NCBI RefSeq assembly: GCF_016616095.2
Contig: NZ_CP067089.2
Span: forward strand, 930,001-994,000
From: Breznakiella homolactica
GTDB lineage: Bacteria; Spirochaetota; Spirochaetia; Treponematales; Breznakiellaceae
DNA: 64,000 bases
Direction: 5' to 3'
Made by a program: the position numbers and the translations under genes. The notes beneath the pieces are model-generated. The model had not been told where the DNA came from, did no database searches, and was given only the letters and a program-made list of their open reading frames with translations. This document shows, piece after piece, positions 32,379-42,380 of this stretch; position 1 is the first letter of the stretch; each line of letters opens with the position of its first letter.

Positions 32379-34451
32379 ATGTTTGACCCAGTGGGTGTTT
32401 TCAGAGCGTTCTTAATCAGCGGTTTAGTATTATTCCTCCCTTTCCAGGTTTTTGCCCAGACCGCCCATAAGCCTGATGTTCCCGCGATTGAACAGTCCCG
32501 TATAGAGTGGCTCATTTCAGCTCTGGAAGAACGGAATCTGCCCTATGAACAGCGGGAGCTTTTTTCCCAATACGGCGCTTTCGGATCTTCGCTGCATGTG
32601 GTAATCAGGCCGGATACCCAATCCGACGACCAGCCGGAATTGTTTATCCTCGCGATGCCGCTGTACAGCGCCGGGGATCCCGGCAGCCCCGGCCGCTACG
32701 ATATGGAAGCGGCCCTGATATTTGCCGAAAAAACCATGCAGTCGGGAACAAACGCGGAAATCCGTATTGCCTTTCTGGGAAATGAGTATTCGGTCCTCCC
32801 GGAGGATATAGAATCCTCCCGGCACGAAGGGTTTGAGGACCTTCTGGATATCTATGACAATCCCGAGCTGATGAATCTGCTCTATATCGATATTCCGGCG
32901 GAAACGGATAAACTGGGCATCCACCACGGATCGGTAGGCAATACCGCACCCATGGGAATATTATCGCCCTTTACCGAAGCCTGCGCCGATCTGGACATAC
33001 CCTACAGTTTCGTAATCCGGTACAACGAACTGTACAAAATCGGTCTGGCCAGCGGCCCCGAAGTCCTGGAAATCAGCCAGCCCCGGGGGGTTCCTTCTTT
33101 CTTTGTCTATGGGGAACCCCTGGAAAATCCCGTAAAAGCAATCCCCGGCGACCGCCTCGGATCCCTGCTTTTTTCGTATTCGGAAAAACTCGACACATCC
33201 CCCTCGGACATGGATTACCATTATTCATTGCTGCACGCCTTCAGCATGACTTTGTATTTTTCCGAAACCCTTACGGTACTGTCGTTTCTGGCTCTTCTGG
33301 GAATATCCCTCTTTGTATTTCTTATTTATACGGTGATTTTCCGCCGGACCCTGATAACCCAGTGGCGGATATTTTTTAAACGGGCCTGGGTTGTGGGGGT
33401 GCTGTTTCTGCTGCTGGTGGCGTCCCTCCTCGGGGCGGATCTGTTTTTGTTTTTTATGAAGAAAATCTTCAGTATATTCGGCAGCCCCCGGGATTATACC
33501 GAGGCAATGCTGAAAATAATCGCCGCCATTGCCCTGTTCAACCTGACAACTCCCTTTTTCGCCCGGCTTAAGATTCCCCGGAAAGCCAATTATTACGGAA
33601 GCTCCGCGGTTGTTTTGATCGCCGTTGGTTTGTTTATTGCAGCGGTATTTGATATTACCTTTATTCCTATATTTTTATGGGCATTTGTTTTCGGTTTTTT
33701 GGCGGCGGTTATCCGGAGGCCTATACTGGTTTTTATCTGTACTCTGCTGACTCCGATCCAGGTAATCGGAGCGCTTATCAATATAATGACTACCGGCAAT
33801 TCACAGCTTGCGCAGATCATCGCGTCGGTAAATTTTTACATAACCCTCTATATCGCGGTGATCTCCCTCCCGGTCCTGCTGCTTTTCAGCAGGGCCATAC
33901 TGCTCAGCCGCCGGCTGTCCCATCTCCAGACCGCGAAAAAATATACATATTTCCGTCTGTCTTTTCTCGGAGCGGCGATCCTCGCGATAGTGGGATATAA
34001 TATTTACCTTTCCCTGAATACACCCCTGCCGCCTGACCGGCCGGTTATCACGGAACAGTCCTCCGCAGACGCAATCATGACGGTGTCCGCCGGGGACATA
34101 CAGTTTCTTGACCGCCGTACGGTTAACCTCCGGCTGGAAGCGGCTGGAAGTCCGGTTCAATTCAATGTGATTTTAAAAAATACGGTGGAAGGTCTTCCTT
34201 TGGTTATCTACGATACCGCCATGCCCTACCGGATTTCCGATGACGGCAATTCCGTAATCTTCCTGCTCGGTGAATTTCCGGAGAACCCCTTTTCCTCGGA
34301 GATCGTGCTCCCCCTGGATTTCAGGGGGATTCTCCGGGCCGAGGCTTTGTATACGCCCTGGGATGGAACCGTAACACCTGAACCGCCGGAAAATCCCGGG
34401 GATTACGTGCTCCGGGTGGTACGGGAAGTCCCGGTTCCTCCGGAGCTATAA
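32379..34451 (+). CDS. large multi-pass membrane protein with M28-peptidase-like N-terminal domain
   Basis: 690 residues from the ATG at 32379 (a TTG at 32355 is an alternative; neither has a clear Shine-Dalgarno). The signal peptide is LISGLVLFLPFQVFA. The N-terminal ~270 residues look like an M28-peptidase fold (LHVVIRP, AALIFAEKTMQ, EIRIAFLGNEYS) but lack the expected metal-binding His/Asp/Glu set, so it is probably not an active peptidase. Nine or so helices (~285-545) and a beta-rich C-terminal domain follow. Its architecture (extracytoplasmic domain, membrane domain, tail) is unassigned. It is convergent with and overlaps the next gene by 6 bases. Confidence 0.75.
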   Translation: MFDPVGVFRAFLISGLVLFLPFQVFAQTAHKPDVPAIEQSRIEWLISALEERNLPYEQRELFSQYGAFGSSLHVVIRPDTQSDDQPELFILAMPLYSAGDPGSPGRYDMEAALIFAEKTMQSGTNAEIRIAFLGNEYSVLPEDIESSRHEGFEDLLDIYDNPELMNLLYIDIPAETDKLGIHHGSVGNTAPMGILSPFTEACADLDIPYSFVIRYNELYKIGLASGPEVLEISQPRGVPSFFVYGEPLENPVKAIPGDRLGSLLFSYSEKLDTSPSDMDYHYSLLHAFSMTLYFSETLTVLSFLALLGISLFVFLIYTVIFRRTLITQWRIFFKRAWVVGVLFLLLVASLLGADLFLFFMKKIFSIFGSPRDYTEAMLKIIAAIALFNLTTPFFARLKIPRKANYYGSSAVVLIAVGLFIAAVFDITFIPIFLWAFVFGFLAAVIRRPILVFICTLLTPIQVIGALINIMTTGNSQLAQIIASVNFYITLYIAVISLPVLLLFSRAILLSRRLSHLQTAKKYTYFRLSFLGAAILAIVGYNIYLSLNTPLPPDRPVITEQSSADAIMTVSAGDIQFLDRRTVNLRLEAAGSPVQFNVILKNTVEGLPLVIYDTAMPYRISDDGNSVIFLLGEFPENPFSSEIVLPLDFRGILRAEALYTPWDGTVTPEPPENPGDYVLRVVREVPVPPEL

Positions 34452-35018
34452 TTCTATTTCAATACGAACAGGGTCTTTTGACGTAAGGAGATCCGCCATG
34501 GAAATCTCGTAGTTCCGCCGGCCGTTCCCGGCGGCGATCCTGAAATCGTACCCCTCGCAGGATTCCCTGACCAGGTCCGTCAGGTCCGGGTTCAGTTCGG
34601 GGTTCCCCGGAAAGTCGATGGTAAGCACTGAGCCCCCGTCTTTCCCGGTTATACTGGCGTACCGGCCGGTGCCGTCCAGGAACTGAGCCAGAGCCTCCAG
34701 GGAGGCAAATTTCAGTTTGACGGTATGGACCGTATCATCCCCGTCGGTTTTTGCGTTGTATGAGTCCAGGGCAAGTCCCGGGATCCGCCGGACGGTCCGT
34801 TCAACATCCGCCTTACCCACCGGGATTGGCAGCCACCGGGCATTGCCGTCCAGTTCTCCCAGGGATTCCAATTCCCGGGAAATACGGTACCGGACCACCA
34901 TGGATCCCGAACCGTTCCCGGAAAGGGAAATTTCGGCATCCACCCCGATACAGGAACCCAGCAGTACCGGCAGGATTGCCGCGATGATACAATACAGACT
35001 CAAGGTTAGCCGTTTCAT
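34446..35018 (-). CDS. hypothetical lipoprotein
   Basis: 190 residues. The signal MKRLTLSLYCIIAAILPVLL ends in LGSC (lipobox cysteine ~23). The mature protein has beta-rich segments starting AEISLSGNGSGSMVVRYRIS, a helical middle and a C-terminal YEISMADLLTSKDPVRIEIE. The opening is reminiscent of LppM/DUF3153-type proteins, an inference with low support. It lies 32 nt after ylxP. Confidence 0.7.
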   Translation of the reverse strand: MKRLTLSLYCIIAAILPVLLGSCIGVDAEISLSGNGSGSMVVRYRISRELESLGELDGNARWLPIPVGKADVERTVRRIPGLALDSYNAKTDGDDTVHTVKLKFASLEALAQFLDGTGRYASITGKDGGSVLTIDFPGNPELNPDLTDLVRESCEGYDFRIAAGNGRRNYEISMADLLTSKDPVRIEIEL

Positions 35019-35050
35019 ACGTTCTCCACACCCCGCCGGAATACCAGGGG

Positions 35051-35338
35051 TTAAAATTCTTCTGAATGGATTTTATAGTCCTGAATACGGGCAGGAACTT
35101 CATGCTCTATCATGGCGAATGCCTTCTGCAGCACCGTCTCGCCGTACTGCCGCGAATTGGAAACCAGGGCGCCGCCGATCTGCGCAAAGGTCAGGGAATC
35201 CTGGAGATCAACCTCGGCGACGCTCATGTGGAATTTCCGCCGGAGTTTTTCCTTTACGGACAGGATAATCCGGCGTTTATCCTTAATGCTGGCCACATCG
35301 GGTATTTCAAATATAATCTGTATCATGGAAACAATCAT
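35051..35338 (-). CDS. DUF503 (YlxP-like) protein
   Basis: 95 residues, the normal family length. It has the DUF503 features: strand MIVSMIQIIFEIPDV, helix SIKDKRRIILSVKEKLRRKF, strand AEVDLQDSLTFAQIGGALVS and the C-terminal helix. YlxP is a ribosome-associated protein of poorly known function, normally encoded beside rbfA and infB; here it is about 30 kb from them, next to lipoprotein genes. The start with MIVSM matches the family N-terminus. Confidence 0.88.
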   Translation of the reverse strand: MIVSMIQIIFEIPDVASIKDKRRIILSVKEKLRRKFHMSVAEVDLQDSLTFAQIGGALVSNSRQYGETVLQKAFAMIEHEVPARIQDYKIHSEEF

Positions 35339-35392
35339 TGCTATCTCTCTCTGGACTAACCCCTAGGCTACCGAGTTATACTATACATAATA

Positions 35393-38300
35393 ATGGATGT
35401 TTTGCGAAGCCTTCCCGGGGCAATACAAAAGGTTATACCCCTGGTGTGTATAACCATACTCACTTTTTTGCCTTGTACGCTGCCTCCCCTGGAAGCCCAG
35501 GAAAACACCCAGCCGCCGGATATCGAAGAGATTCCGGTTCCCAGCTACCTCGAGGAGGAAGCCCGGCCGGAGCTTTTTTCATCCTCCCTGGGGGATTCGG
35601 ATATTTCACTCTTCCTGTCGGGATTCTGGAAAGGAACCCTCAGCGGCAACTGGGGACTGTCAAAAAGCCCCCTGGGACTTACCGCGGCATCCACGGATTC
35701 CCCGATTCTGTTTACCCAGGAAGCCGATCTTACCCTGTCTCTCTGGATGCGGCAACGATGGTTTGTGGAAGGCACCTTTGTCGACGATTACAGCATGAAC
35801 ACCTACCGGGCGGGCTACCAGGGACTGCCGGGGGAAACGGTCCAGTATATTGGCATAGGCAACACCGGCCTGGATTATCCCGTATTTCCGTATCTCGATC
35901 TCGGGGGAAATTCCTCGAGTTCCTTCGGGGTGTACGGACGGTTCGGCTCCGGGGATTTTACCTTCCACGGTCTCGTCCGGTACGACGCCGCCCAGCGGGA
36001 AGAACGGGTTTTTGTGGGAACCCGGGAACGGACCTATACCGATATTTCCCCGGAATATCCCCTGCGGGGCCGTTTTTTTATCCTCCCCGACGAAGATATT
36101 GATACGGTTCCGGTCGTATATATTGAAGATTCCGACGGGTCCCTTTTTGGAGGAGGACGCCGCTGGCGCCGGGCAAATCCCAGCGAATACGCCGTCAGCG
36201 CCCGCTACGGCCAGGTTGAACTGAGCAGCCAGCCCCAGGGTATGGTGGCGGTTTCCTACAGCAAAACAGGAAGTTCGTACCTTTCTTCCATGGGAGGGTA
36301 TAACCCATCGTCAGGATTTCTTGGGCAGGTCCAGCAGTTTTTCAGCCAGAGCGGCGCCGGTATTGAGCTGAGAAATTACCCCCAGCCCGGGGGTGAGTAT
36401 TCCGGCGGAGCGGTTCCCGGTACCGTTTCAATAGGATCCGTTTCCGCGCTGGTGATCTACGAACCCGGGACATTTTCCCCCTTTGAGAGTATGAGCCGCT
36501 ACCAGGCGCCTTCCAGCGCCGCCACGTCGGCATCCCTGGTGGAATCATCCACGGGAAACCGTATTTCCGGCTATTCCCTCAATTCCCTGGATGATCTAAC
36601 CGATGAACCTGGACTAACCCTGGTAGACACGCCGGTATCCCGGGGTATCTTCGAGCTGGCCCGGGATGCGGCGGGTTCCGACCGCCGTTTGCCGGAAAAA
36701 CGCTGGCCCCTGGGAGCCAAATATCCCGGGCTGTACCTGCCGGGCAACCGGAACCATTCCGAGGATATCCTGATCCGGTTTACCAATTACGGTTCCTCCG
36801 GGGCGTATTCCCTGGGCACCGATGTGGTGCCCGGTTCGGTCCAGGTATACCGGGAGGGGCTCGAAGACCCGAGAATTTCCTTTAACGAGGATACCGGCTT
36901 CGTGACCCTGGAAACCCCCGCGGGGTTCAATGAGGTCATCCGTATCACCTATCTCAAACAGAGCGACCAGCGCCGGGAGGGAAGCCTCGCCGCGGGCCTG
37001 GCGGCGGTGTACGATCCCCAGGGGCCCTTCAGTACGGGCCTGTCCGTGGGGCTGCGGTGGAACCTCAGCAGCGACGCCTTTTCCGAAGAGGATGTATCCA
37101 GCCCGGGCACCGTCGGCCTGAGCGGAGTCGCGGCCTGGGATGACGAAAACCTCAAAGCCAAAGTAACCCTGGGCCTCGGCTTTGAACAGCCCGATACCAC
37201 CGGCCTCTACCGGGTCAGCGGCATGGAAGGCTCCGAAACCGTATGGGATTATCCGTTTTCCGAGGCGGTTATCTCCCCGGTACCGTCGACGTTATCTGGA
37301 TCTCTTTCCGAGGCAAACCGGGGAAACCTAACGTACCGCAACTACCGCGACACCAACTGGACTGGCTCCAGTTCCCTCCGGCCCATAGAATGGTCGGGGG
37401 CCAGCGTGGTATCCGATAAAAACGCCCCCTACCCGGCCCGGGACGACTCCATAGGGTCCGATACGCTGGTAGGGGAATTTTCCCTGGACGGGTCCAAAAC
37501 ATGGACCGGTTACCAGGTTCCCTTAACCGGCATTGATGAATTGATGGAAACCACCCAGGAAATCCAGGTCCCCTTCCGGCTGTACAACTTTTCCGCAACC
37601 CCCGGCACCCAGTTCAAAATAATCGTGCAGTTCGGACCGCTCCGGGACGATGATACCTGGCTCGGGGAAAATTCCGGCCTAATCGTTGAGCGGGAACTGT
37701 TCGCCGGCACCAATACAGCCCTTCCCGAAGGCTGGCAGCTCGGCCGGGTGATCCTGTCCGAAGAAGACCAGCAGAAACTCCAGGAAGCCCGGGCCGTACG
37801 TATCGTTATTCTCGCCGGCGGTGCGGTGATCCAGGGGCGGGTCCTGACGGCCCCCCTCATCATTCTCGGCTCACAGTTCAGGCCGGTGGTAGTGGATACC
37901 TACGACGGAGAGGTATCTTCCGCCCCCGGGACAGCATCCCAATATGTCACCGCCCAGGAGGCGATCGACCACAGCCTCAGGGATAAATACACCAGCAGTA
38001 TCGACCGGCTCCATCCGGACGGGGCGAAGCAGCGGGTCCTCAAGGTTGAATGGGACGGCCTCAACAGCAACGAATCACCGGGAACCGACGGACGGACGGG
38101 AACATTCCCGTTTTCATCCTATAAAAAACTCAGGTTTTTCGTCAAAGCGCCGGACAGCGGCGTGGGGAGCGGCCGGAACAACATGAAATTCCGGTTTTTC
38201 GTGGGAAAATCCCCGGCGGGGCTCAAAAGTTCCGGAAGCGCCTACCTGGACGCGGAGATCCCCCTCTCGGCCCTGCCCGCCGGGGAATGGACCAGGGTGG

Positions 38301-40219
38301 AAATCCACTACGGCAAGGGTGATCTTTCGGTTTCCGTGGACGGGCAGGACGTTCCGGGCGCCAGGGTCAGTTATTCGAGTCCGCCGGTGGGATTCGATGA
38401 ATCCTCTGAGGGCAGCAAAACCATGTACGTCGCCGCCCTGGTGGTCCCTGACTCGGGAACAGCCCTTAACGCGTCCTCATTTTCCATTGATGAAATTACC
38501 CTGGAGGACCCCGTTCCGGCGTACCGGGGCAACCTGGGCGGCGCCCTTTCCTGGTCAAAACCGGGGACCGTTCTGGAGGTCCGGGGGAATCCGGTGGTCA
38601 CCGATATGGCCGCGGAAACGGTTCTGGAAAGCGGCGTCCGGGGAAATCCGGCGGATTCTTCGGTGCAGACCACCGGGGCGGTCCAGAACAGATCCCGCAT
38701 GGAGGCCACCGTGCTGGGAGCGAGAATAACCGGTGACTTCAGGATCAACGCCGGGACCAGCAGCCAGGCATGGAACGCCGGCCACGGAATATCCCGGAGA
38801 TTCGGGGTATTCGGGTTTTCGGAGGAATTTTCAGTAGGCCCCGAAGATGAAAATCTGCGCCATAAATTTGCCATGGATATTTCCAGCCAGTTCAGGGGAA
38901 TCCTGGAATCCGAAGTGAACTATGAGGACGAAGACCTGGAGCGCCGGTGGAAACTCGGAACCGGCGTTACCTTTGTGCCAGGCAAAGGCTCAGGGCTTTC
39001 CCTGGATATCGATGCCCGGTGGACCGACAGAACCGACGACCCGAAAGACTGGCTCCAGGGATACGGTTCAAGCTGGACCCGCAGCTGGGCCGAAATGGTC
39101 CCCGACGCCGGCGAAGGGGTCCGCCGGCGGGAAGCCCGGGGGCTTTTTAAAGCCACCGCCGATTTTGAACCCGTCGGAGCCGTCCTGTCCATGGAGGCAT
39201 CGACAAATTCCAGCCGTATCCAGGATACCACAATTTCGGAAAGCTCGGGGAAACTCGATTTTCCCTTCCGGTTCGGAAATTACCAGGGATCCTTCCTTAT
39301 GGAACGCAGTTTCCGGCAGGACGCGGCGGAGAATGGAACGGGAATACAGGACGACCTCACCGTCTTTAGGGACAGCCTGATATCAGCCGCTCCATTATGG
39401 GCCGCGGTTCCGTTTTATTCCCTGTTCAACAGTGGTCTCGGCGGGACGATAACCGATCTCACGGAGGATTCTGACCGGACGGTGGATTCAAACCGGTTTA
39501 CCGACCGCGTGTCCCTTTCCCTGAGAATCCCGGAAAAACGGGGAGCCCTGGGCCTCGTGATTCCCAATTCGTTCCAGGCCGGTATCGACCGGATTCTGCA
39601 CCAGAAACTTGATACCCTTTCGGATATCCTCAAGGTAACCGGAAACCTCCGGTTTTCCGGGGTGAATATGTTCGGGGCCTTCGGGACAAACCCGCTATTT
39701 TCCTTTTACAGCACCGACGAGTTTTCCCATAGCCTGGAAACCGCCGTGAGCATTCCCAGAAATGAAGATATCCTGTGGCGTGTCCAGGCAGGCCAGAATA
39801 TGGGTTTTTACGGTTTTTCCGGCGCCGAGCTTTTAGTTTCGAATGTATTTACCGTAACCAATTCCGGATGGTCCGAGACCGCGACCATTGACTGGATTGT
39901 ACCGACCAGAAACAGCCTGCTTTCGGTATGCTACAATTTTTTAATGAATAAAGCCCGGGGAGCGGACAACTGGCCGGCTCTTTCCGACCTTGCCCGGAAG
40001 GATTACGAACAGCTGCGCAAGGAAACCCTGGAACTGCTGCTCGACAACACCGGGGATTATTTTACGATGTCCTTTATTGCGGGCCACGAATCTATTATCC
40101 GCATTTTCGGCCAGCTTAACTTCAGTGTTTTCGCGAAGCTGAATACCAGCTACAACGCGGATACTGAAATTCTGTCATTCATCGGTACTATCGGAACCAC
40201 CCTCAACATCAGTTTCTGA
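35393..40219 (+). CDS. very large probable outer-membrane protein
   Basis: 1608 residues. The N-terminal signal is ~1-36 (VIPLVCITILTFLPCTL). The rest is almost entirely beta-rich, with frequent alternating hydrophobic strands (e.g. LTLSLWMRQRWFVEGTFVDD; GKLDFPFRFGNYQGSFLMER) and aromatic residues, and the C-terminus ends in a beta-strand with Phe (GTTLNISF). This layout fits an outer-membrane barrel protein. Motifs such as VPGSVQVYREGLEDP and TPAGFNEVIRITYLK recall large barrel proteins with repeated segments, but I cannot name the family. No Shine-Dalgarno precedes the ATG; -10-like TATACT/TATACA boxes lie 5-10 nt upstream. It overlaps the convergent TPR gene by 45 bases. Confidence 0.8.
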   Translation: MDVLRSLPGAIQKVIPLVCITILTFLPCTLPPLEAQENTQPPDIEEIPVPSYLEEEARPELFSSSLGDSDISLFLSGFWKGTLSGNWGLSKSPLGLTAASTDSPILFTQEADLTLSLWMRQRWFVEGTFVDDYSMNTYRAGYQGLPGETVQYIGIGNTGLDYPVFPYLDLGGNSSSSFGVYGRFGSGDFTFHGLVRYDAAQREERVFVGTRERTYTDISPEYPLRGRFFILPDEDIDTVPVVYIEDSDGSLFGGGRRWRRANPSEYAVSARYGQVELSSQPQGMVAVSYSKTGSSYLSSMGGYNPSSGFLGQVQQFFSQSGAGIELRNYPQPGGEYSGGAVPGTVSIGSVSALVIYEPGTFSPFESMSRYQAPSSAATSASLVESSTGNRISGYSLNSLDDLTDEPGLTLVDTPVSRGIFELARDAAGSDRRLPEKRWPLGAKYPGLYLPGNRNHSEDILIRFTNYGSSGAYSLGTDVVPGSVQVYREGLEDPRISFNEDTGFVTLETPAGFNEVIRITYLKQSDQRREGSLAAGLAAVYDPQGPFSTGLSVGLRWNLSSDAFSEEDVSSPGTVGLSGVAAWDDENLKAKVTLGLGFEQPDTTGLYRVSGMEGSETVWDYPFSEAVISPVPSTLSGSLSEANRGNLTYRNYRDTNWTGSSSLRPIEWSGASVVSDKNAPYPARDDSIGSDTLVGEFSLDGSKTWTGYQVPLTGIDELMETTQEIQVPFRLYNFSATPGTQFKIIVQFGPLRDDDTWLGENSGLIVERELFAGTNTALPEGWQLGRVILSEEDQQKLQEARAVRIVILAGGAVIQGRVLTAPLIILGSQFRPVVVDTYDGEVSSAPGTASQYVTAQEAIDHSLRDKYTSSIDRLHPDGAKQRVLKVEWDGLNSNESPGTDGRTGTFPFSSYKKLRFFVKAPDSGVGSGRNNMKFRFFVGKSPAGLKSSGSAYLDAEIPLSALPAGEWTRVEIHYGKGDLSVSVDGQDVPGARVSYSSPPVGFDESSEGSKTMYVAALVVPDSGTALNASSFSIDEITLEDPVPAYRGNLGGALSWSKPGTVLEVRGNPVVTDMAAETVLESGVRGNPADSSVQTTGAVQNRSRMEATVLGARITGDFRINAGTSSQAWNAGHGISRRFGVFGFSEEFSVGPEDENLRHKFAMDISSQFRGILESEVNYEDEDLERRWKLGTGVTFVPGKGSGLSLDIDARWTDRTDDPKDWLQGYGSSWTRSWAEMVPDAGEGVRRREARGLFKATADFEPVGAVLSMEASTNSSRIQDTTISESSGKLDFPFRFGNYQGSFLMERSFRQDAAENGTGIQDDLTVFRDSLISAAPLWAAVPFYSLFNSGLGGTITDLTEDSDRTVDSNRFTDRVSLSLRIPEKRGALGLVIPNSFQAGIDRILHQKLDTLSDILKVTGNLRFSGVNMFGAFGTNPLFSFYSTDEFSHSLETAVSIPRNEDILWRVQAGQNMGFYGFSGAELLVSNVFTVTNSGWSETATIDWIVPTRNSLLSVCYNFLMNKARGADNWPALSDLARKDYEQLRKETLELLLDNTGDYFTMSFIAGHESIIRIFGQLNFSVFAKLNTSYNADTEILSFIGTIGTTLNISF

Positions 40220-41191
40220 CGCGGCGGGAACATCCCCGCGGGGAGATTCAGTCTCCGGCGGCGGCGTTTCTTCCGAAGCCTTTTGTTCGGCCGTAACAAT
40301 GAGCCGGCGGATCTCCGTCTTCGCGCTGTCTGAAACCGATTTCTCATCCAGCAAAGCCTCAAGCCGCAGGGTATCGGAAAAACCGCCGTTCACCAGCTCC
40401 GACAGGGCTTCGATACCCTGGGAAGAACCGGAATCAGCGATAAGCAGAAGCCGCGCCCGTGAAAACTGTACATCCTGCCGCGACACAAGCTTCAGCCCCG
40501 ACGTGTCTGATGAAAGGACCGTATCGTACTCGGCCAATGCCCGGGCGTACAGCTCCGCCGATTCCAGGGCCAGGGCGTACTCGTACCGGACATCCAGGTC
40601 GGAGTAATTTGCCAGCCATTGATCATATACATCCACGGCTTCGACCTTATCCTGGGCTCTCAGTATCCGGGCATACAGAAGCTGCACATCCTTGTTTTCC
40701 AGAAGCGCAAAAGAGTAATTTGAAAGCACCGCTTCTGCTTCCGGCGCCTTTTCCAGGGCCAGAAGAACCAGGGCGTAGTTGTATCCCGCATCGGCGCTTT
40801 CGGGCTCCAGGGGCAGGACCCTTTCGTAATACCCCTCGGCCAGAGTGAGATCGCCGGTCCGTATCCTGGCGTAAGCGGCGGCCTTAAGGACCATGGTATT
40901 TTCCGGATCCTTCACGAGGATCGATTCAAACTGCTCCGCCGCTTCCTCATACCGGCCTGTCTCAAAGGCAATCCGGCCGAGGTTGTACACCGAAGCCGTC
41001 ATGGTTTTGTCCATAAGGCTGGCACGTTTGAACCATTTTTCGGCTTCTTCGTATTTGCCCAGATCCATGTAGGCTATCCCCAGGGAATAATATTCTTCCG
41101 CCGAAATCGCTCCGACCCGGGATACACAGGAACCGAGGAACGGAATAAGGCACAGTACAAGCCACAGAAGGGGCTTTTTAGTTTTTGGCAT
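40175..41191 (-). CDS. TPR-repeat lipoprotein
   Basis: 338 residues. The signal ends in FLGSC (lipobox cysteine ~22). At least six TPR units run from residue ~32 (e.g. [54 protein letters not shown]). The C-terminal ~40 residues are acidic and Pro-rich. Probably a periplasmic scaffold lipoprotein. Its 3' end overlaps the convergent 1608-residue gene by 45 bases. It lies downstream of, and overlaps by 14 bases, the UPRT-domain gene. Confidence 0.82.
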   Translation of the reverse strand: MPKTKKPLLWLVLCLIPFLGSCVSRVGAISAEEYYSLGIAYMDLGKYEEAEKWFKRASLMDKTMTASVYNLGRIAFETGRYEEAAEQFESILVKDPENTMVLKAAAYARIRTGDLTLAEGYYERVLPLEPESADAGYNYALVLLALEKAPEAEAVLSNYSFALLENKDVQLLYARILRAQDKVEAVDVYDQWLANYSDLDVRYEYALALESAELYARALAEYDTVLSSDTSGLKLVSRQDVQFSRARLLLIADSGSSQGIEALSELVNGGFSDTLRLEALLDEKSVSDSAKTEIRRLIVTAEQKASEETPPPETESPRGDVPAASETDVEGGSDSTDE

Positions 41192-42257
41192 TCACCGACC
41201 CAAGAACGGTTTTTTCTATTTTGCGGAGCTGGGCCCGGTAAAGGCCGGCAATATTAGAACCGTAATCGGCGATAAGCTGCATAATATCCCTGGGCTGTTC
41301 ATCCATATCCATGCCGTTGATGCGGTCCCCGGCATCACCGAGTCCCGGCAGGATATACGCCGCTTCGTTGAGTACCGGATCCATCCACAGGGTGTAGACT
41401 TCGCAGTTATCCAAAGCCCGGACCACCCGGAGGGCGCCCTTGAGGGCGGCGATAACATTAAAAAACTGCACCGATTTCGGCTTGATTCCCTGATCCAGAA
41501 GGTATTTGATTACCGTAACGAGGCTGCCCCCGGTGGCGTTCATGGGGTCGGCGAAAATCAGATCCTTGCCGTCAAGGGAACCGAGATCGAAATACGACCG
41601 TTCCAGGTCAAGGATATACTCCATATCATTTTCATGCTTCGAATCGTCCCGTTTTATTTTAAAGAGGGCAAAGGGTGTGGTGTATCCGTGGGATGAGTAT
41701 TCCTGGATTTCCTTCGACATGATCATGGACGGCAGCAGAGCCCCCCGGAGCATGACGCACATAACGGTATTTTCTATTTTTTCATCGATATTGGTTATTT
41801 TATGGACCGCGTAATTCTGGACCGGAACGGATACCGGCGTTTTTACGATAAGGTAGTTTTTATTGGAACCCGTTGTCCCGCCGTAGGCGAGCTTAAAAAG
41901 CATTTCGTAGGCCCGCTGAATATAGTATACGAATTCCTGATTTCCCGTACGGTAATCCCGGAGTTTCGCGATCACCCGGGAGGCTTCAGGATGGCTTTCC
42001 TGGGGGGTCATAAAGGAGTACACATTGATGCAGGGTTCATTTTTGCATATATCCTGCATCAGGTTTCCCATCTTGTTGTAATGTTCTATAAGATTTTGTT
42101 CTTCCCGCTTCTTTTCCGCTTCCGATTTCGTGGTCGAAAGGGTATTAAAACAGGTCATAACCTGGCTGTAGAGCCCGTCCATCTGGCTGATATACTGTTT
42201 ATCCCTGTCGGTCAGGAATCCGTCTAAATCTTCGGCCTTAAGAATTACCTTGCTCAT
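41178..42257 (-). CDS. phosphoribosyltransferase with UPRT domain and long N-terminal extension
   Basis: 359 residues, against ~210 for standard uracil phosphoribosyltransferase. Residues ~1-150 form an unusual helical extension (many Lys/Glu/Gln, with [10 protein letters not shown] near its end). The C-terminal ~200 residues look like UPRT: the PRPP loop DPMNATGG (237-244) and the UPRT uracil-binding tail [17 protein letters not shown] (~303-319). UPRT makes UMP from uracil and PRPP. The extension could regulate activity or change the substrate. No Shine-Dalgarno precedes the ATG at 42255-42257; TATGAT lies 6 nt upstream. Confidence 0.85.
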   Translation of the reverse strand: MSKVILKAEDLDGFLTDRDKQYISQMDGLYSQVMTCFNTLSTTKSEAEKKREEQNLIEHYNKMGNLMQDICKNEPCINVYSFMTPQESHPEASRVIAKLRDYRTGNQEFVYYIQRAYEMLFKLAYGGTTGSNKNYLIVKTPVSVPVQNYAVHKITNIDEKIENTVMCVMLRGALLPSMIMSKEIQEYSSHGYTTPFALFKIKRDDSKHENDMEYILDLERSYFDLGSLDGKDLIFADPMNATGGSLVTVIKYLLDQGIKPKSVQFFNVIAALKGALRVVRALDNCEVYTLWMDPVLNEAAYILPGLGDAGDRINGMDMDEQPRDIMQLIADYGSNIAGLYRAQLRKIEKTVLGSVNAKN

Positions 42258-42285
42258 AAAAATATCATAGCAGTATTAGGGAATG

Positions 42286-42325
42286 AAAAAAAGGGGCCGG
42301 ACCGGAATTTTTCCGGTTAAGCCCC
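42286..42325 (-). terminator. intrinsic terminator after the ispG-TPR operon
   Basis: Minus strand: GGGGGC-tta-ACCGGAA, loop, TTCCGGT-ccg-GCCCC, then seven T residues. It ends transcription of the ispG operon. It lies only ~28 nt upstream of the UPRT start codon, so that gene needs its own promoter, part of which must overlap this terminator. Confidence 0.82.
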
Positions 42326-42380
42326 CGTATATGCGGTTCGGACCGGCATCCGCCGGCCGGCGCGGCGATTTTTATGGCAG

